NCBI GenBank assembly: GCA_002449955.1
Contig: DJYD01000046.1
Span: 1 to 64,000, forward strand
Length of the DNA stretch: 64,000 bases
Direction of reading: 5' to 3'
Source: Lachnospiraceae bacterium UBA6987
GTDB taxonomy: Bacteria; Bacillota; Clostridia; Lachnospirales; Lachnospiraceae
The notes under the pieces are model-generated. The model saw only the letters and a program-made list of their open reading frames with translations. It was not told the DNA's origin and searched no databases. Made by a program: the position numbers and the translations under genes. Of the stretch, positions 34,726 to 43,557 are shown one piece after another (the first letter of the stretch is position 1; the number at the start of each line of letters is the position of its first letter).

Positions 34726-37056
34726 ATGGCTTTTCTGAGCTTACAGAACATCGGCAAGATCTATGTATCTGCCGGCAATGTGGCGGTTGGCATCCGGGGC
34801 GTCAATCTTTCCTTTGAAAAGGGAGAGTTTGTGGCAGTCACCGGAGAATCCGGCTCTGGCAAATCCACACTGCTGAATGTCATCAGCGGCATGGATTCCT
34901 ATGAGGAAGGAGAGTTGTCCATCGAAGGCAGGCCAACCTCACATTATCTGGAACCGGACCGTGAAAAATACCGCGAAAAGTATATTTCTTTTATTTTCCA
35001 GGATTACAACATACTGGAATCTTTTACTGTACTGCAAAATGTAGAGCTGGCGCTCATGTCTTCCATCGAAGACCCGGTGAAGCGGCGCGCCAGGGCGATT
35101 GAACTGCTGCAGCGCGTGGGACTCGGAGATAAGCTGCGTCAGCGCGGAAGCCGGCTTTCGGGCGGCCAGAAGCAGAGGACGGTCATTGCCCGCGCACTGG
35201 CAAAGGACAGCCCGATCATCCTGGCAGATGAGCCGACGGGAAACCTGGATTCGGAGAGCGCCAGAGAAATCATGGCCCTCCTGAAGGAGGTTTCGAAGGA
35301 CCGCCTGCTGATCGTGGTGACCCACAATGTGGAAGAGGTGGCGGGCTATGCCACCCGTGAGATCCGCGTCTTTGACGGGGCCGTCACCGCGGACAGAAGG
35401 CTTGCTGCGCCTGCGGGGGCAGATACGGAAGCTGACGGAGCTTCCGTATCTGCTGCAGAGCAGACGGATGATTCTGCAGAGGCAGAGGTCAGGTCACATG
35501 CGGGGCTGCGCACGGTCTGGAACGGCATCACGCTCGGCAGGGCAATGTTCAGCGCTACGCCGAAGCTTTCCCTGTTTATGTGCCTGCTGATGCTGCTTGC
35601 ATCCCTTGGCCTTTTATCCATCACGGCACAGTGCGGCAAGGTACCGAAGCTCCTTGCCCAGCCGACGATGTTTGCACCTATGGACGGCCGTCTTGTTGTG
35701 ACGCGTACGGACGGACTGCCCCTTGGCGAAGAGGAGCTGCAGACGCTTGCGAAAGAAACGGGTGCCGAAAGCACCCTTCACTATGATTATCTGCTGGATG
35801 CCTTCCAGAATACGGTGCGTATGAATACGGAGTTTGCCGGCAGCAATACGCATTACGGGCTTCAGCCGGTGTATGGACAGCATTTTAACGGCAGGCTTTA
35901 CGGCCGTGAACCGTCATCCGAAAAGGAGGCACTGCTCTATCTGCCGATTTCCTGCCGCCCCGAGGTCGGTGCCGGCGAGGATTTTCGCCGTGAGGTCAGC
36001 TGGTGCGGCCTGGAATATGAAGTGGTCGGCGTGCAGTATTATTACGACAATAATCTGACGCCGAAGATTCTGCTGACAGAGGACGGCTTTGCCTGCGCTC
36101 TGGCGGCCTTTTTGCTGTACGATGCGGACAAAACGATACGGGTCGGGTTCACAAGAAACGGGGAGAACAGCAGTCCCAAACGCGTGAACCTTTTGCTGCC
36201 GAGCTTTGCGGTTCCTGCTAACAAGGTCTACGTGAACCAGGAAGACTTTACCGATGAACTGGATGAGAAAGTCTCGGCAGGCTATACTCCCTTTGTTTCG
36301 CTGAAACTCAACATCTATTATCATTTCAACAACAGCTTCTTTTCGGAGATTCTCGGAACGCAGCAGGCGTTTGAGATCGATGAGACGGTGCCCGGCGACT
36401 ACTATATGAGAGAGCAGCCGGAAGGCTTCGGCGAGATCGTCAAAGCCAGACTTGCCTCCGGCCCGGTCATGCTCGTGAATCCGGTCACGCTCAGCCTTGC
36501 CATGGAAGCCGCCTTAGCGGAACAGTATACGCAGGCATCCCTCTTTTATGGTGATGATAAAGAGGCCGGAGCCGCCTGCGAGATGCTGCGCGGCAAGGGA
36601 TACATTTCTTCTCTTTCCACAGATAAATATTCACCGCAGGCTTACGAGACGGTGCTAAGCAGTGCCAACGGTGTGCTGCTTCTTTTTCTCTGGCTGTTAA
36701 CGGTGATTTTCATGGCATTTTTTATCAATCTCTGTACCGGCAAGGCCGTGGGGGCGTTCAAGCACGATCTGGCAATTCTGCGGTCCATGGGCATCTCGGT
36801 AAGGACAGTGATCTCGGGCTTATTCACCCGTCTGTATCTCGCCCTTCTTCCGTCCGTGCTTTTTGTGATTCTGCTTGCTTTGGTGATTTACCGGACGCCG
36901 AAGGGCAACGCGGCATTCCCCTACCTGTACTGGTGGCAGTATCTGATGATCTTTGCCGGCATGGTGCTCATGACCGCGCGCGTAGGCAAAAAGCAGGTCA
37001 GAAAGCTCTTCGGCGAGAGCGTGCGCGAGGCGCTGCGGGGAGGTGATGAGGCATGA
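34726..37056 (+). CDS. ABC exporter, fused ATPase and FtsX-type permease (first of pair)
   Basis: Predicted 776-residue half-transporter of the MacB/LolCDE type. The N-terminal ATPase (about 1-225) has GESGSGKST, LSGGQKQR and ILADEPTGNLD. A membrane helix near residue 285 opens the FtsX-like part, followed by a ~350-residue extracellular domain and three C-terminal helices (about 645-755). This class pushes lipids, peptides or lipoproteins, or senses antibiotics, rather than moving small solutes through a channel. The next gene has the same layout and overlaps by four bases, so the two likely form a heterodimer. Substrate is unknown. Confidence 0.9.
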   Translation: MAFLSLQNIGKIYVSAGNVAVGIRGVNLSFEKGEFVAVTGESGSGKSTLLNVISGMDSYEEGELSIEGRPTSHYLEPDREKYREKYISFIFQDYNILESFTVLQNVELALMSSIEDPVKRRARAIELLQRVGLGDKLRQRGSRLSGGQKQRTVIARALAKDSPIILADEPTGNLDSESAREIMALLKEVSKDRLLIVVTHNVEEVAGYATREIRVFDGAVTADRRLAAPAGADTEADGASVSAAEQTDDSAEAEVRSHAGLRTVWNGITLGRAMFSATPKLSLFMCLLMLLASLGLLSITAQCGKVPKLLAQPTMFAPMDGRLVVTRTDGLPLGEEELQTLAKETGAESTLHYDYLLDAFQNTVRMNTEFAGSNTHYGLQPVYGQHFNGRLYGREPSSEKEALLYLPISCRPEVGAGEDFRREVSWCGLEYEVVGVQYYYDNNLTPKILLTEDGFACALAAFLLYDADKTIRVGFTRNGENSSPKRVNLLLPSFAVPANKVYVNQEDFTDELDEKVSAGYTPFVSLKLNIYYHFNNSFFSEILGTQQAFEIDETVPGDYYMREQPEGFGEIVKARLASGPVMLVNPVTLSLAMEAALAEQYTQASLFYGDDKEAGAACEMLRGKGYISSLSTDKYSPQAYETVLSSANGVLLLFLWLLTVIFMAFFINLCTGKAVGAFKHDLAILRSMGISVRTVISGLFTRLYLALLPSVLFVILLALVIYRTPKGNAAFPYLYWWQYLMIFAGMVLMTARVGKKQVRKLFGESVREALRGGDEA

Positions 37057-39599
37057 TCCGTATCAGTGAACTGGATAAATATTACAATAAAGGCCAGGCC
37101 AATGAACTGCATGTCCTGAACCGGATCTCTCTGGAACTGCCGGACAAGGGCATGGTGGCGGTGTTCGGCCGCAGCGGCTGCGGCAAGACGACGCTGCTCA
37201 ATGTCTGCGGCGGGCTGGATAGCTTTTCCGGCGGCAGCGTGAACGTGAACGGCGCGGATATCCGCAAGGGTACCGATGCCCTGCGGAACCGGGAGATCGG
37301 CTATATCTTCCAGAACTATAATCTGAATCAGCTGGAAAACGTACAGGAAAATGTCGCTGACGCTTTGCGCCTTGTCGGTATGAAGGACGAAAAAGAGATC
37401 CGGAGGCGGACGGAAACGGCTCTTGCCGCCGTCGGCATGGCCAAGTATCGTCTGAGAAAGCCGGGTACCCTTTCGGGCGGACAGCAGCAGCGTGTGGCCA
37501 TCGCGAGAGCTATCGTGAAAAATCCTCCGGTGATCCTGGCCGATGAGCCCACGGGCAATCTTGACGAGGCGAACACTCTCCTGGTCATGGATATGCTCAG
37601 GAGTCTTGCGGACGAGCATCTGGTGGTGCTTGTGACGCATGAGGCGAAGCTGGTTGATCTTTACTGTGACCGCGTGATTGAACTGTCAGACGGGCAGATC
37701 AAACGGATCTATGACAATGAGCACGTCTCCGGGCTGGATGCAGCGGGGCGTGATGAAATATGGCTCGGCGGCATGCCGAAAAACGAGACCGTCTGGCGCT
37801 ACGCGGATGTGGAATACTACGGCGAGGCGCCGGAGCAGCCGCTGCATCTGATCGTGGTCAATCAGAACGGAAGATTTTTCCTGAAGGTGGAAAGTCCTGA
37901 GGTTCAGGTGCTGGATGAAAACAGTGAGATCCGCCTGCACGAGGGTGCCTATGAAGCCCGTCCCGAGGCAAAGCAGCGCAGCCTTCTTGATCTGTCGGAA
38001 CTGCCGCAGGTCAAGGCCGGTATCTGCGGCAGACTGTTTCATCTTAAAAATTCCCTGAAAAGCGGCTGGGATGCGATCTCGGCCAAGCAGAAAAAGAAGG
38101 GGAACCGCCTGCTCAGGGCGCTCATGCTGATGTTTGCTGCGATTATCGTGCTGATGTCGGCGAGCTTCGGTACGAGCTTCAGGGAACGCGCCGAGGCGGA
38201 GGCATCCGTCGCCGGAGATCTTTATTATATGGACATCGGTGGCAGCAGGCAGCTGGAACGGATCAAGCAGGCAGCCGGACCTGAAAACGGATTTGACAGC
38301 CTGTATTACCTCAAAGGATACGGTGATATGACGCAGCCGCCGGAGTTTACCCTTGCACCGGGACATTTCATCACTTCCGCGGCCATGGACAGCCCGCTTA
38401 CGCTTAAGGCTTTCCCGATGAACCGTGATCTGCTGCCGGAAGGCATCACGCCGCTTGCGGGAGATGTGAAGGCCGAGGGCGCCATCCTGACAAGAGCAGC
38501 GGCCGATGAGCTCCTTTCTGCTTCTACGGTCGGGTATATCCGGAACTACCGGGATCTGATCGGTCTTGAGTTATCGGGAAACCGTTACCGTGAAGACGGA
38601 GTGACGATGAAGATCGCTGCCGTTGTGGAAGGAAAGAGCAAAACCTTTTACACGGAGAATCTCCGGATCGCAGAATGGCTGATGAACAATGATGAAGACC
38701 TTCCGCTTTACAGGGCTTCTGCGCTTGAAGGGTATGAGGCGGATTTACGTCCGGGCCATGTGACGGTGCTTGTCTACCTGCCGGAGCAGGCTTCCGGCGT
38801 CAAGGCAGGGGAAACCGTCTGGATCCGCGGTGTGGAGCTTACGGTTGACCGTGTCATAAATGCCTCGGAAAGCAAGAAGGAGCCGTTTTATATCCCTTAT
38901 GATGACGGAAGCGACGACGTACACTACGAGCCGCTGGTTTGGTATGATGTCTGCTACCTGCTGACTGATGAAGACTATGCACGGGTGATGCTTTCCCTTG
39001 GCCGCACAGATAAGAGGGTGACAACGATCCCGCTTTATGACCTGGACAGCAGTCAGGATCCCTTCCAGCGCTGGACAGCGGTCCTTCATGCAGCAGATAC
39101 TGCCGCAGCGGACAAGGCCGCGGCAGCGCTCGAGGAAGACGGTATTGCTGCCATCACGCCTTCCGAGGCGCGCGAAGCGGTTATGAAGGAAGTCCGCGCT
39201 TCCACGAGAAGCCGTCTGATCTCGCTCGCGGTCATGTTAGTCATCATGTGTCTGTGCATGTATTTCATCATGCGGGCAGGCCTTATGAGCCGCGTGAAGG
39301 AGGTGGGCATTTACCGCGCGATCGGTGTGACGAAGGGGAACCTGATCTTCCGTTTCCTGATCGAGGCCCTGGTCTTATGTGCGGTGACCGTGCTCACAGG
39401 CTTCCTTGCCATGAGCCTTTTAATGCGCCACTGGGTCACGCATTCCGCACTGATGAAGATCCTTTTCCACTACCCGCTGTGGATGATGCTGCTCCTTTTC
39501 CTGCTGCTGGTCTTTCTCTGTGCTTTCTGCGGCGTACTGCCAGTTATGCTGCTGCTCAGGAAAACCCCTAGTGAAATACTGGCAAAGTATGATATATAA
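37053..39599 (+). CDS. ABC exporter, fused ATPase and FtsX-type permease (second of pair)
   Basis: Predicted 848-residue partner of the preceding protein. The ATPase shows GRSGCGKTT near residue 38, LSGGQQQR and ILADEPTGNLD, followed by a ~100-residue linker. A first helix lies near 350-370, then a large extracellular domain, then three helices at about 725-835, with a final KTPSEILAKYDI typical of FtsX permeases. The ATGA overlap with the previous gene shows translational coupling. AGGTGATGAG supplies the ribosome site. Fusion of ATPase and permease in both partners is notable, since many Firmicutes relatives encode them separately. Confidence 0.9.
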   Translation: MIRISELDKYYNKGQANELHVLNRISLELPDKGMVAVFGRSGCGKTTLLNVCGGLDSFSGGSVNVNGADIRKGTDALRNREIGYIFQNYNLNQLENVQENVADALRLVGMKDEKEIRRRTETALAAVGMAKYRLRKPGTLSGGQQQRVAIARAIVKNPPVILADEPTGNLDEANTLLVMDMLRSLADEHLVVLVTHEAKLVDLYCDRVIELSDGQIKRIYDNEHVSGLDAAGRDEIWLGGMPKNETVWRYADVEYYGEAPEQPLHLIVVNQNGRFFLKVESPEVQVLDENSEIRLHEGAYEARPEAKQRSLLDLSELPQVKAGICGRLFHLKNSLKSGWDAISAKQKKKGNRLLRALMLMFAAIIVLMSASFGTSFRERAEAEASVAGDLYYMDIGGSRQLERIKQAAGPENGFDSLYYLKGYGDMTQPPEFTLAPGHFITSAAMDSPLTLKAFPMNRDLLPEGITPLAGDVKAEGAILTRAAADELLSASTVGYIRNYRDLIGLELSGNRYREDGVTMKIAAVVEGKSKTFYTENLRIAEWLMNNDEDLPLYRASALEGYEADLRPGHVTVLVYLPEQASGVKAGETVWIRGVELTVDRVINASESKKEPFYIPYDDGSDDVHYEPLVWYDVCYLLTDEDYARVMLSLGRTDKRVTTIPLYDLDSSQDPFQRWTAVLHAADTAAADKAAAALEEDGIAAITPSEAREAVMKEVRASTRSRLISLAVMLVIMCLCMYFIMRAGLMSRVKEVGIYRAIGVTKGNLIFRFLIEALVLCAVTVLTGFLAMSLLMRHWVTHSALMKILFHYPLWMMLLLFLLLVFLCAFCGVLPVMLLLRKTPSEILAKYDI

Positions 39600-39649
39600 T
39601 AAGTGACCGCCAGAGGGCGTACCATCAAATGATAAACTTGGAGGATGCG

Positions 39650-40378
39650 ATGAAAGACAGTATCGTTAACTGGATCAGAGAGTATTTTGTTGCGCAGGGG
39701 AATCCGCCGGCCGTGGTCGGGATCTCCGGCGGGACGGATTCGTCGGTGACGGCGGCACTCCTTTGTGAGGCGCTAGGCCCGGACCGGGTCTACGGCGTGC
39801 TTATGCCCTGCGGTGAGCAGCACGACATCGACGTGTCGCTGGCGCTCGTTAAGCATCTGCAGATGCCATACCGCGTGGTCAATATTGCGGAACCGGTAAA
39901 GGCTCTGGCGAGCCTTGTCGGGGCGGCTATGGACTGCGATCCGAACGAGACGGATGCGTATAAAACAAATACCCCGGCCAGGGTGCGCATGACGGTGCTT
40001 TACGGGATCTGCGCACTGCTCGGAGGGCGCGTGGCCAATACCTGCAATCTGTCGGAAGACTATGTCGGCTATTCGACCAAGTTTGGCGATGCTGCGGGTG
40101 ATTTCGCTGTGCTTTCTACCTTTACGAAGACAGAGGTCCGCGAAATCGGACGCGAGCTCGGCCTGCCGGCACTGTTCGTGGAAAAGGTACCTGAAGACGG
40201 GATGAGCGGCCGATCGGATGAGGAAAAGCTCGGCTTTACCTATGAAGTCCTGGACCGTTACATCCGCACCGGCGAGATCGAAGATGAAGCCGTCAAGGCT
40301 AAGATCGACCGCATGCACAGAAATAATCTGCACAAATTACTGCCCATGCCGGGCTACGGCAAGGAGGAAACAAAATGA
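39650..40378 (+). CDS. nadE: NH3-dependent NAD+ synthetase
   Basis: Predicted 242-residue enzyme that amidates nicotinate adenine dinucleotide to NAD+ with ATP and ammonia. The PP-loop GISGGTDSSVT lies near residue 24. Also visible are NTPARVRMT, CNLSEDYVGYSTKFGDAAGDF and the KVPEDGMSGRSDEEKLG segment. There is no glutaminase domain, hence ammonia dependence. The start at 39650 is chosen because GGAGG lies five bases upstream; an ATG seven codons earlier lacks a ribosome site. The stop overlaps the pncB start by four bases. Confidence 0.95.
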   Translation: MKDSIVNWIREYFVAQGNPPAVVGISGGTDSSVTAALLCEALGPDRVYGVLMPCGEQHDIDVSLALVKHLQMPYRVVNIAEPVKALASLVGAAMDCDPNETDAYKTNTPARVRMTVLYGICALLGGRVANTCNLSEDYVGYSTKFGDAAGDFAVLSTFTKTEVREIGRELGLPALFVEKVPEDGMSGRSDEEKLGFTYEVLDRYIRTGEIEDEAVKAKIDRMHRNNLHKLLPMPGYGKEETK

Positions 40379-41583
40379 AACTTGACCCTATCGTTGTATC
40401 GCTGCTAGATACTGATCTCTACAAGTTCAATATGAATCAGGTGATTTTCCACAAGCACACCAACCTGGTTGGGGAGTATCATTTTAAATGCCGCAACGAA
40501 GGCGTGGTTTTCACTCCGGAGATGCTTGAGGAAATCAATGCTCAGATCGACCATCTCTGCAGCCTGAAATTCAGAAAGCCGGAGCTCGACTATCTGCGCA
40601 GCATCCGCTTCATCAAAAATGACTATGTGGAATTCCTGAGGCTCTGGCATCCGATCCGTGACTACGTAACAACCTCGCTGTCTGAGAAAGGGGAGCTGAC
40701 CGTGCATGTGGACGGCCCGCTATTCTCCGCGATGCAGTTTGAAATCTATCTGCTCGAGATCATCAATGAAGTCTATTTCCGCTTCAGTTATGATTACGAG
40801 GAGCTGCTTGCCTCGGCAAAGAAGCGCCTGGAAGATAAAATCGAAGCCTTCCAGGACAAGAAATACACGTTCAAATTCGCAGAATTCGGCTGCAGAAGAC
40901 GCCTCTCCCGTGAGTTTGAGGGCTATGCGATCGAGATGCTCGCGAAGGAAACACAGAATTTGGTCGGCACCTCCAATGTCTACTTTGCCTGGAAGCTCGG
41001 CCTGACCCCGATCGGAACCTACGCACATGAATACGTGCAGATGTACCAGGGGATCGATTCCATCCCGCTTGCCTATACCAACCACTATGCGATGGAGGAC
41101 TGGTACGATGAGTACCGGGGCGATAACGGAACGGCACTTACGGATACGATCACGACGGATCTGTTCCTGAAGGATTTCAACCGCAGCATGGTCAACAACT
41201 ATTCCGGCGTGCGCCACGACTCCGGCGATCCCTTTGCCTGGGGCGAAAAAATGATCGCCCACTACAAACGCTACGGCGTGGATCCGCGCACGAAGACGCT
41301 GCTGTTTTCAGACAGCCTGAATTTTGATAAGGCGCAGCGGATTTATGATTATTTCAAGGACCGCGTCCGCGTTGCCTTCGGCATCGGAACCTTTGTGGCC
41401 AACGATACCTTTGCCGAGCCGCTCAACATTGTCATCAAGCTGCAGTATGTCAACGGCAGACCGGTTGCCAAGCTCTCGGATGCACCGGGCAAAACGATGT
41501 GCGACGATGAAGCTTATGAGCAGTATCTGGAAAATGCCGTGCGCTTCCGCATGGAACGGGAAAAGAAAGTAGGCAACACGTGA
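40375..41583 (+). CDS. pncB: Nicotinate phosphoribosyltransferase
   Basis: Predicted 402-residue enzyme that joins nicotinate to PRPP, making nicotinate mononucleotide, the entry step of the Preiss-Handler NAD salvage route. LLDTDLYKFNMNQ at the N terminus, SGVRHDSGDPFAWGEKM near residue 275 (the His that is phosphorylated in relatives) and FGIGTFVAND near 340 are characteristic. It overlaps nadE and the next gene by four bases each (ATGA and GTGA), so the three enzymes are made together. Confidence 0.95.
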   Translation: MKLDPIVVSLLDTDLYKFNMNQVIFHKHTNLVGEYHFKCRNEGVVFTPEMLEEINAQIDHLCSLKFRKPELDYLRSIRFIKNDYVEFLRLWHPIRDYVTTSLSEKGELTVHVDGPLFSAMQFEIYLLEIINEVYFRFSYDYEELLASAKKRLEDKIEAFQDKKYTFKFAEFGCRRRLSREFEGYAIEMLAKETQNLVGTSNVYFAWKLGLTPIGTYAHEYVQMYQGIDSIPLAYTNHYAMEDWYDEYRGDNGTALTDTITTDLFLKDFNRSMVNNYSGVRHDSGDPFAWGEKMIAHYKRYGVDPRTKTLLFSDSLNFDKAQRIYDYFKDRVRVAFGIGTFVANDTFAEPLNIVIKLQYVNGRPVAKLSDAPGKTMCDDEAYEQYLENAVRFRMEREKKVGNT

Positions 41584-42173
41584 AACCGTATCATCTGGGG
41601 CTGGTCCTGGGGCGTTTTCAGGGCCTGCATATCGGCCATGAGGCGGTCATCCGAAAGGCGCTGTCGCTTTGTGACAGGGTCATCGTGTTAATCGGTTCGG
41701 CGGATAAATCCGGGACGAGTCACGATCCCTTTCCGGAATCGCTAAGGAGGGAAATGCTGGAGGCGGTATTTCCGAGACTGTCAAAAAACGGCAGACTGAT
41801 CCTGCAGCCATTGAATGATCTTGGGGTGGGGAATGTGCCTGCCTGGGGCGATTATGTGTTAAGCAGCGCCCGGGAAGCGGCAGGGGAAGTTGACTGTGTC
41901 GTCTACGGCGATGAGGATAAATGCAGAACCTGGTTCCCGAATCATCCGGACTTGAGATATGTTTCTCTGAATCGGTCGCTTATCGACGTGAATGCGACAA
42001 AACTGAGGAAAATTATCCTGGATGGCGATGAAGCAGCCTACCGGAAATACACGGCAAAGGGACTGCATGCGTATTTTCCGCAGTTAAGAGGAATACTGAG
42101 GGAAATCGCAGAAAAGGAAAAGATGAGTCCCGCTCCCGCGCAACAAAGCTATGCCTGTGACGACAAAGTGTAG
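41580..42173 (+). CDS. Nicotinamide/nicotinate mononucleotide adenylyltransferase (NadM/NadR-type)
   Basis: Predicted 197-residue nucleotidyltransferase. LGRFQGLHIGHEAVI near residue 10 is the HxGH signature of NMN adenylyltransferases, and DVNATKLRKI near 138 matches the C-terminal ISxTxxR-type motif. It likely adenylates nicotinate mononucleotide, filling the step between pncB and nadE. The start is GTG overlapping the pncB stop. The Cys-free, short sequence fits the NadM-like or NadR-domain type rather than NadD. The operon may end at the hairpin at 42244-42279. Confidence 0.85.
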   Translation: MKPYHLGLVLGRFQGLHIGHEAVIRKALSLCDRVIVLIGSADKSGTSHDPFPESLRREMLEAVFPRLSKNGRLILQPLNDLGVGNVPAWGDYVLSSAREAAGEVDCVVYGDEDKCRTWFPNHPDLRYVSLNRSLIDVNATKLRKIILDGDEAAYRKYTAKGLHAYFPQLRGILREIAEKEKMSPAPAQQSYACDDKV

Positions 42174-42243
42174 CGCGGTGTTGCATAAAAGCTGATTCCG
42201 CATCTGCGGAGGTATGATACAATTTTATCTGGGTACATGAGGA

Positions 42244-42279
42244 AGATGTCATCGGCGGAAACGCCGGCGGCATCTTTTT
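42244..42279 (+). terminator. Terminator or attenuator hairpin after the NAD operon
   Basis: AGATG pairs with CATCT and GGCG with CGCC around a GAAA tetraloop, followed by five T. A TATGAT at 42213-42218, with a poor -35, lies just upstream, so the element could also attenuate the next gene. The remaining gap 42174-42343 shows nothing else. Confidence 0.6.
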
Positions 42280-42343
42280 GTGTGCGCAGAAGCAGGGGTA
42301 AGACCCGGGGGCGCGGTATCAGGCAGAAAGGGAAAAGCTGCGG

Positions 42344-43531
42344 GTGAACCATATGACGATCCGGAAGAAAAGGAAAAAGGTAAAAAAACGGCTGGGCTTT
42401 ATGACGGCGCTCTGGATGGCGCTGCTGTCCCTTTGCCTGGCAGCCTGCGGCAGTAACTCTGCACGCGGAACGCAGCAGGAGAGCAACCCGCAGGCGGAAT
42501 GTGAGGCGTCGCAGGCGGACCACATGGAAGCGGAAGAGAGCTGCCTGTCGGGGGAAATGACAGAGCCGCCCAAGGATACGGCGGACCTGTCAGTGGGTAC
42601 TATGGATCCGTCAAAGGCATCAAGGCAAACGGAAAGAGACCTGTCACGGGCGGAAACCCTGCCGCCAGGAGAGGAGACCCGGCTGTCACAGGCTGACTCC
42701 GCGGCCGTAAATGCAGATCCGTCTGCGCATATGGCGGACACGGTAACGGAAGCGTCACTTCCTGCATCCGAGGCGCGGCCTGCCGCGTCAGCTCCGGCGG
42801 CACCTCCCTCCGGGGCAGCGCCGGCAGGCCCGTCATCACCCGCACCTCCTGCTGAGACGGCAGCGGCAAAGCCGCCTGCCCCTGTTCCCACATCCAAGGC
42901 GGCGCCGGAAAGCTCGTCCGTCTCTGCGCCGGTAAAGCCGCAAATTCCAGCGCCGACGACACCGCCGCCTGCACCGTCTCCGTCTGCATGCCGCCATCGA
43001 TACCGAAGTACGGTGATCCGGGAGGCTGGCTGCGCTTATCCCGGCCTGCGTGTGTACAGCTGCGCAGAATGCGGAAAACAGTATGAGGAAAATATTCCGG
43101 CGACAGGCCTTCACAACTGGCGCGAGCTCACGAAAACCATCCACCATGAAGCGCGCACGCACATTGTCCATCATGAAGCGCAGAGCCATACGGAGTGGAT
43201 CGTGGATGAGGAAGCCTGGGAAGAGCCGGTCACGGAGCTGCACAGCTTCTGCAACGGCTGCGGCGAGGATCTGACGGTTCTGTTGAAGACCGGGCAGATC
43301 GAAGACTACAGCGATCATGCCATGCAGCATGTGGAAAGAGGGGAGATGGCTCCCGGCTATCACATGGAGGAAGTTGTTATCCGGGTGATTTATCACGAAG
43401 AGATCGGGCATGAGGAAACGGTGATTGATGTTCCGGCATGGGACGAAACGGTCATTGATGAACCGGCCTGGGATGAGACGCAGGTCTGCGGCCATGAGTG
43501 CACCGTCTGCGGAAAGATCACAGAAGAATAA
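42344..43531 (+). CDS. His- and Cys-rich surface lipoprotein
   Basis: Predicted 395-residue lipoprotein. The signal peptide ends at LAAC (C34). A long Ala/Pro/Ser/Glu-rich, probably unfolded stalk covers about residues 40-215. The C-terminal ~180 residues hold CxxC pairs (CAEC, CNGC, CTVC), several HHEA, HEEIGHEE and PAWDETV repeats and many His and Glu, suggesting metal binding. GTG at 42344 is taken as start; an ATG three codons later is equally possible. It is 26 bases upstream of the giant adhesin and probably co-transcribed. Function is unknown. Confidence 0.7.
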   Translation: MNHMTIRKKRKKVKKRLGFMTALWMALLSLCLAACGSNSARGTQQESNPQAECEASQADHMEAEESCLSGEMTEPPKDTADLSVGTMDPSKASRQTERDLSRAETLPPGEETRLSQADSAAVNADPSAHMADTVTEASLPASEARPAASAPAAPPSGAAPAGPSSPAPPAETAAAKPPAPVPTSKAAPESSSVSAPVKPQIPAPTTPPPAPSPSACRHRYRSTVIREAGCAYPGLRVYSCAECGKQYEENIPATGLHNWRELTKTIHHEARTHIVHHEAQSHTEWIVDEEAWEEPVTELHSFCNGCGEDLTVLLKTGQIEDYSDHAMQHVERGEMAPGYHMEEVVIRVIYHEEIGHEETVIDVPAWDETVIDEPAWDETQVCGHECTVCGKITEE

Positions 43532-43557
43532 TTTTACATAGAGAAAAAGGAGAAGCA

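Noticed and set aside
42174..42343. Riboswitch upstream of the His-rich lipoprotein
   Set aside because: Only one terminator-like hairpin is visible; no conserved core of a known class was recognised.
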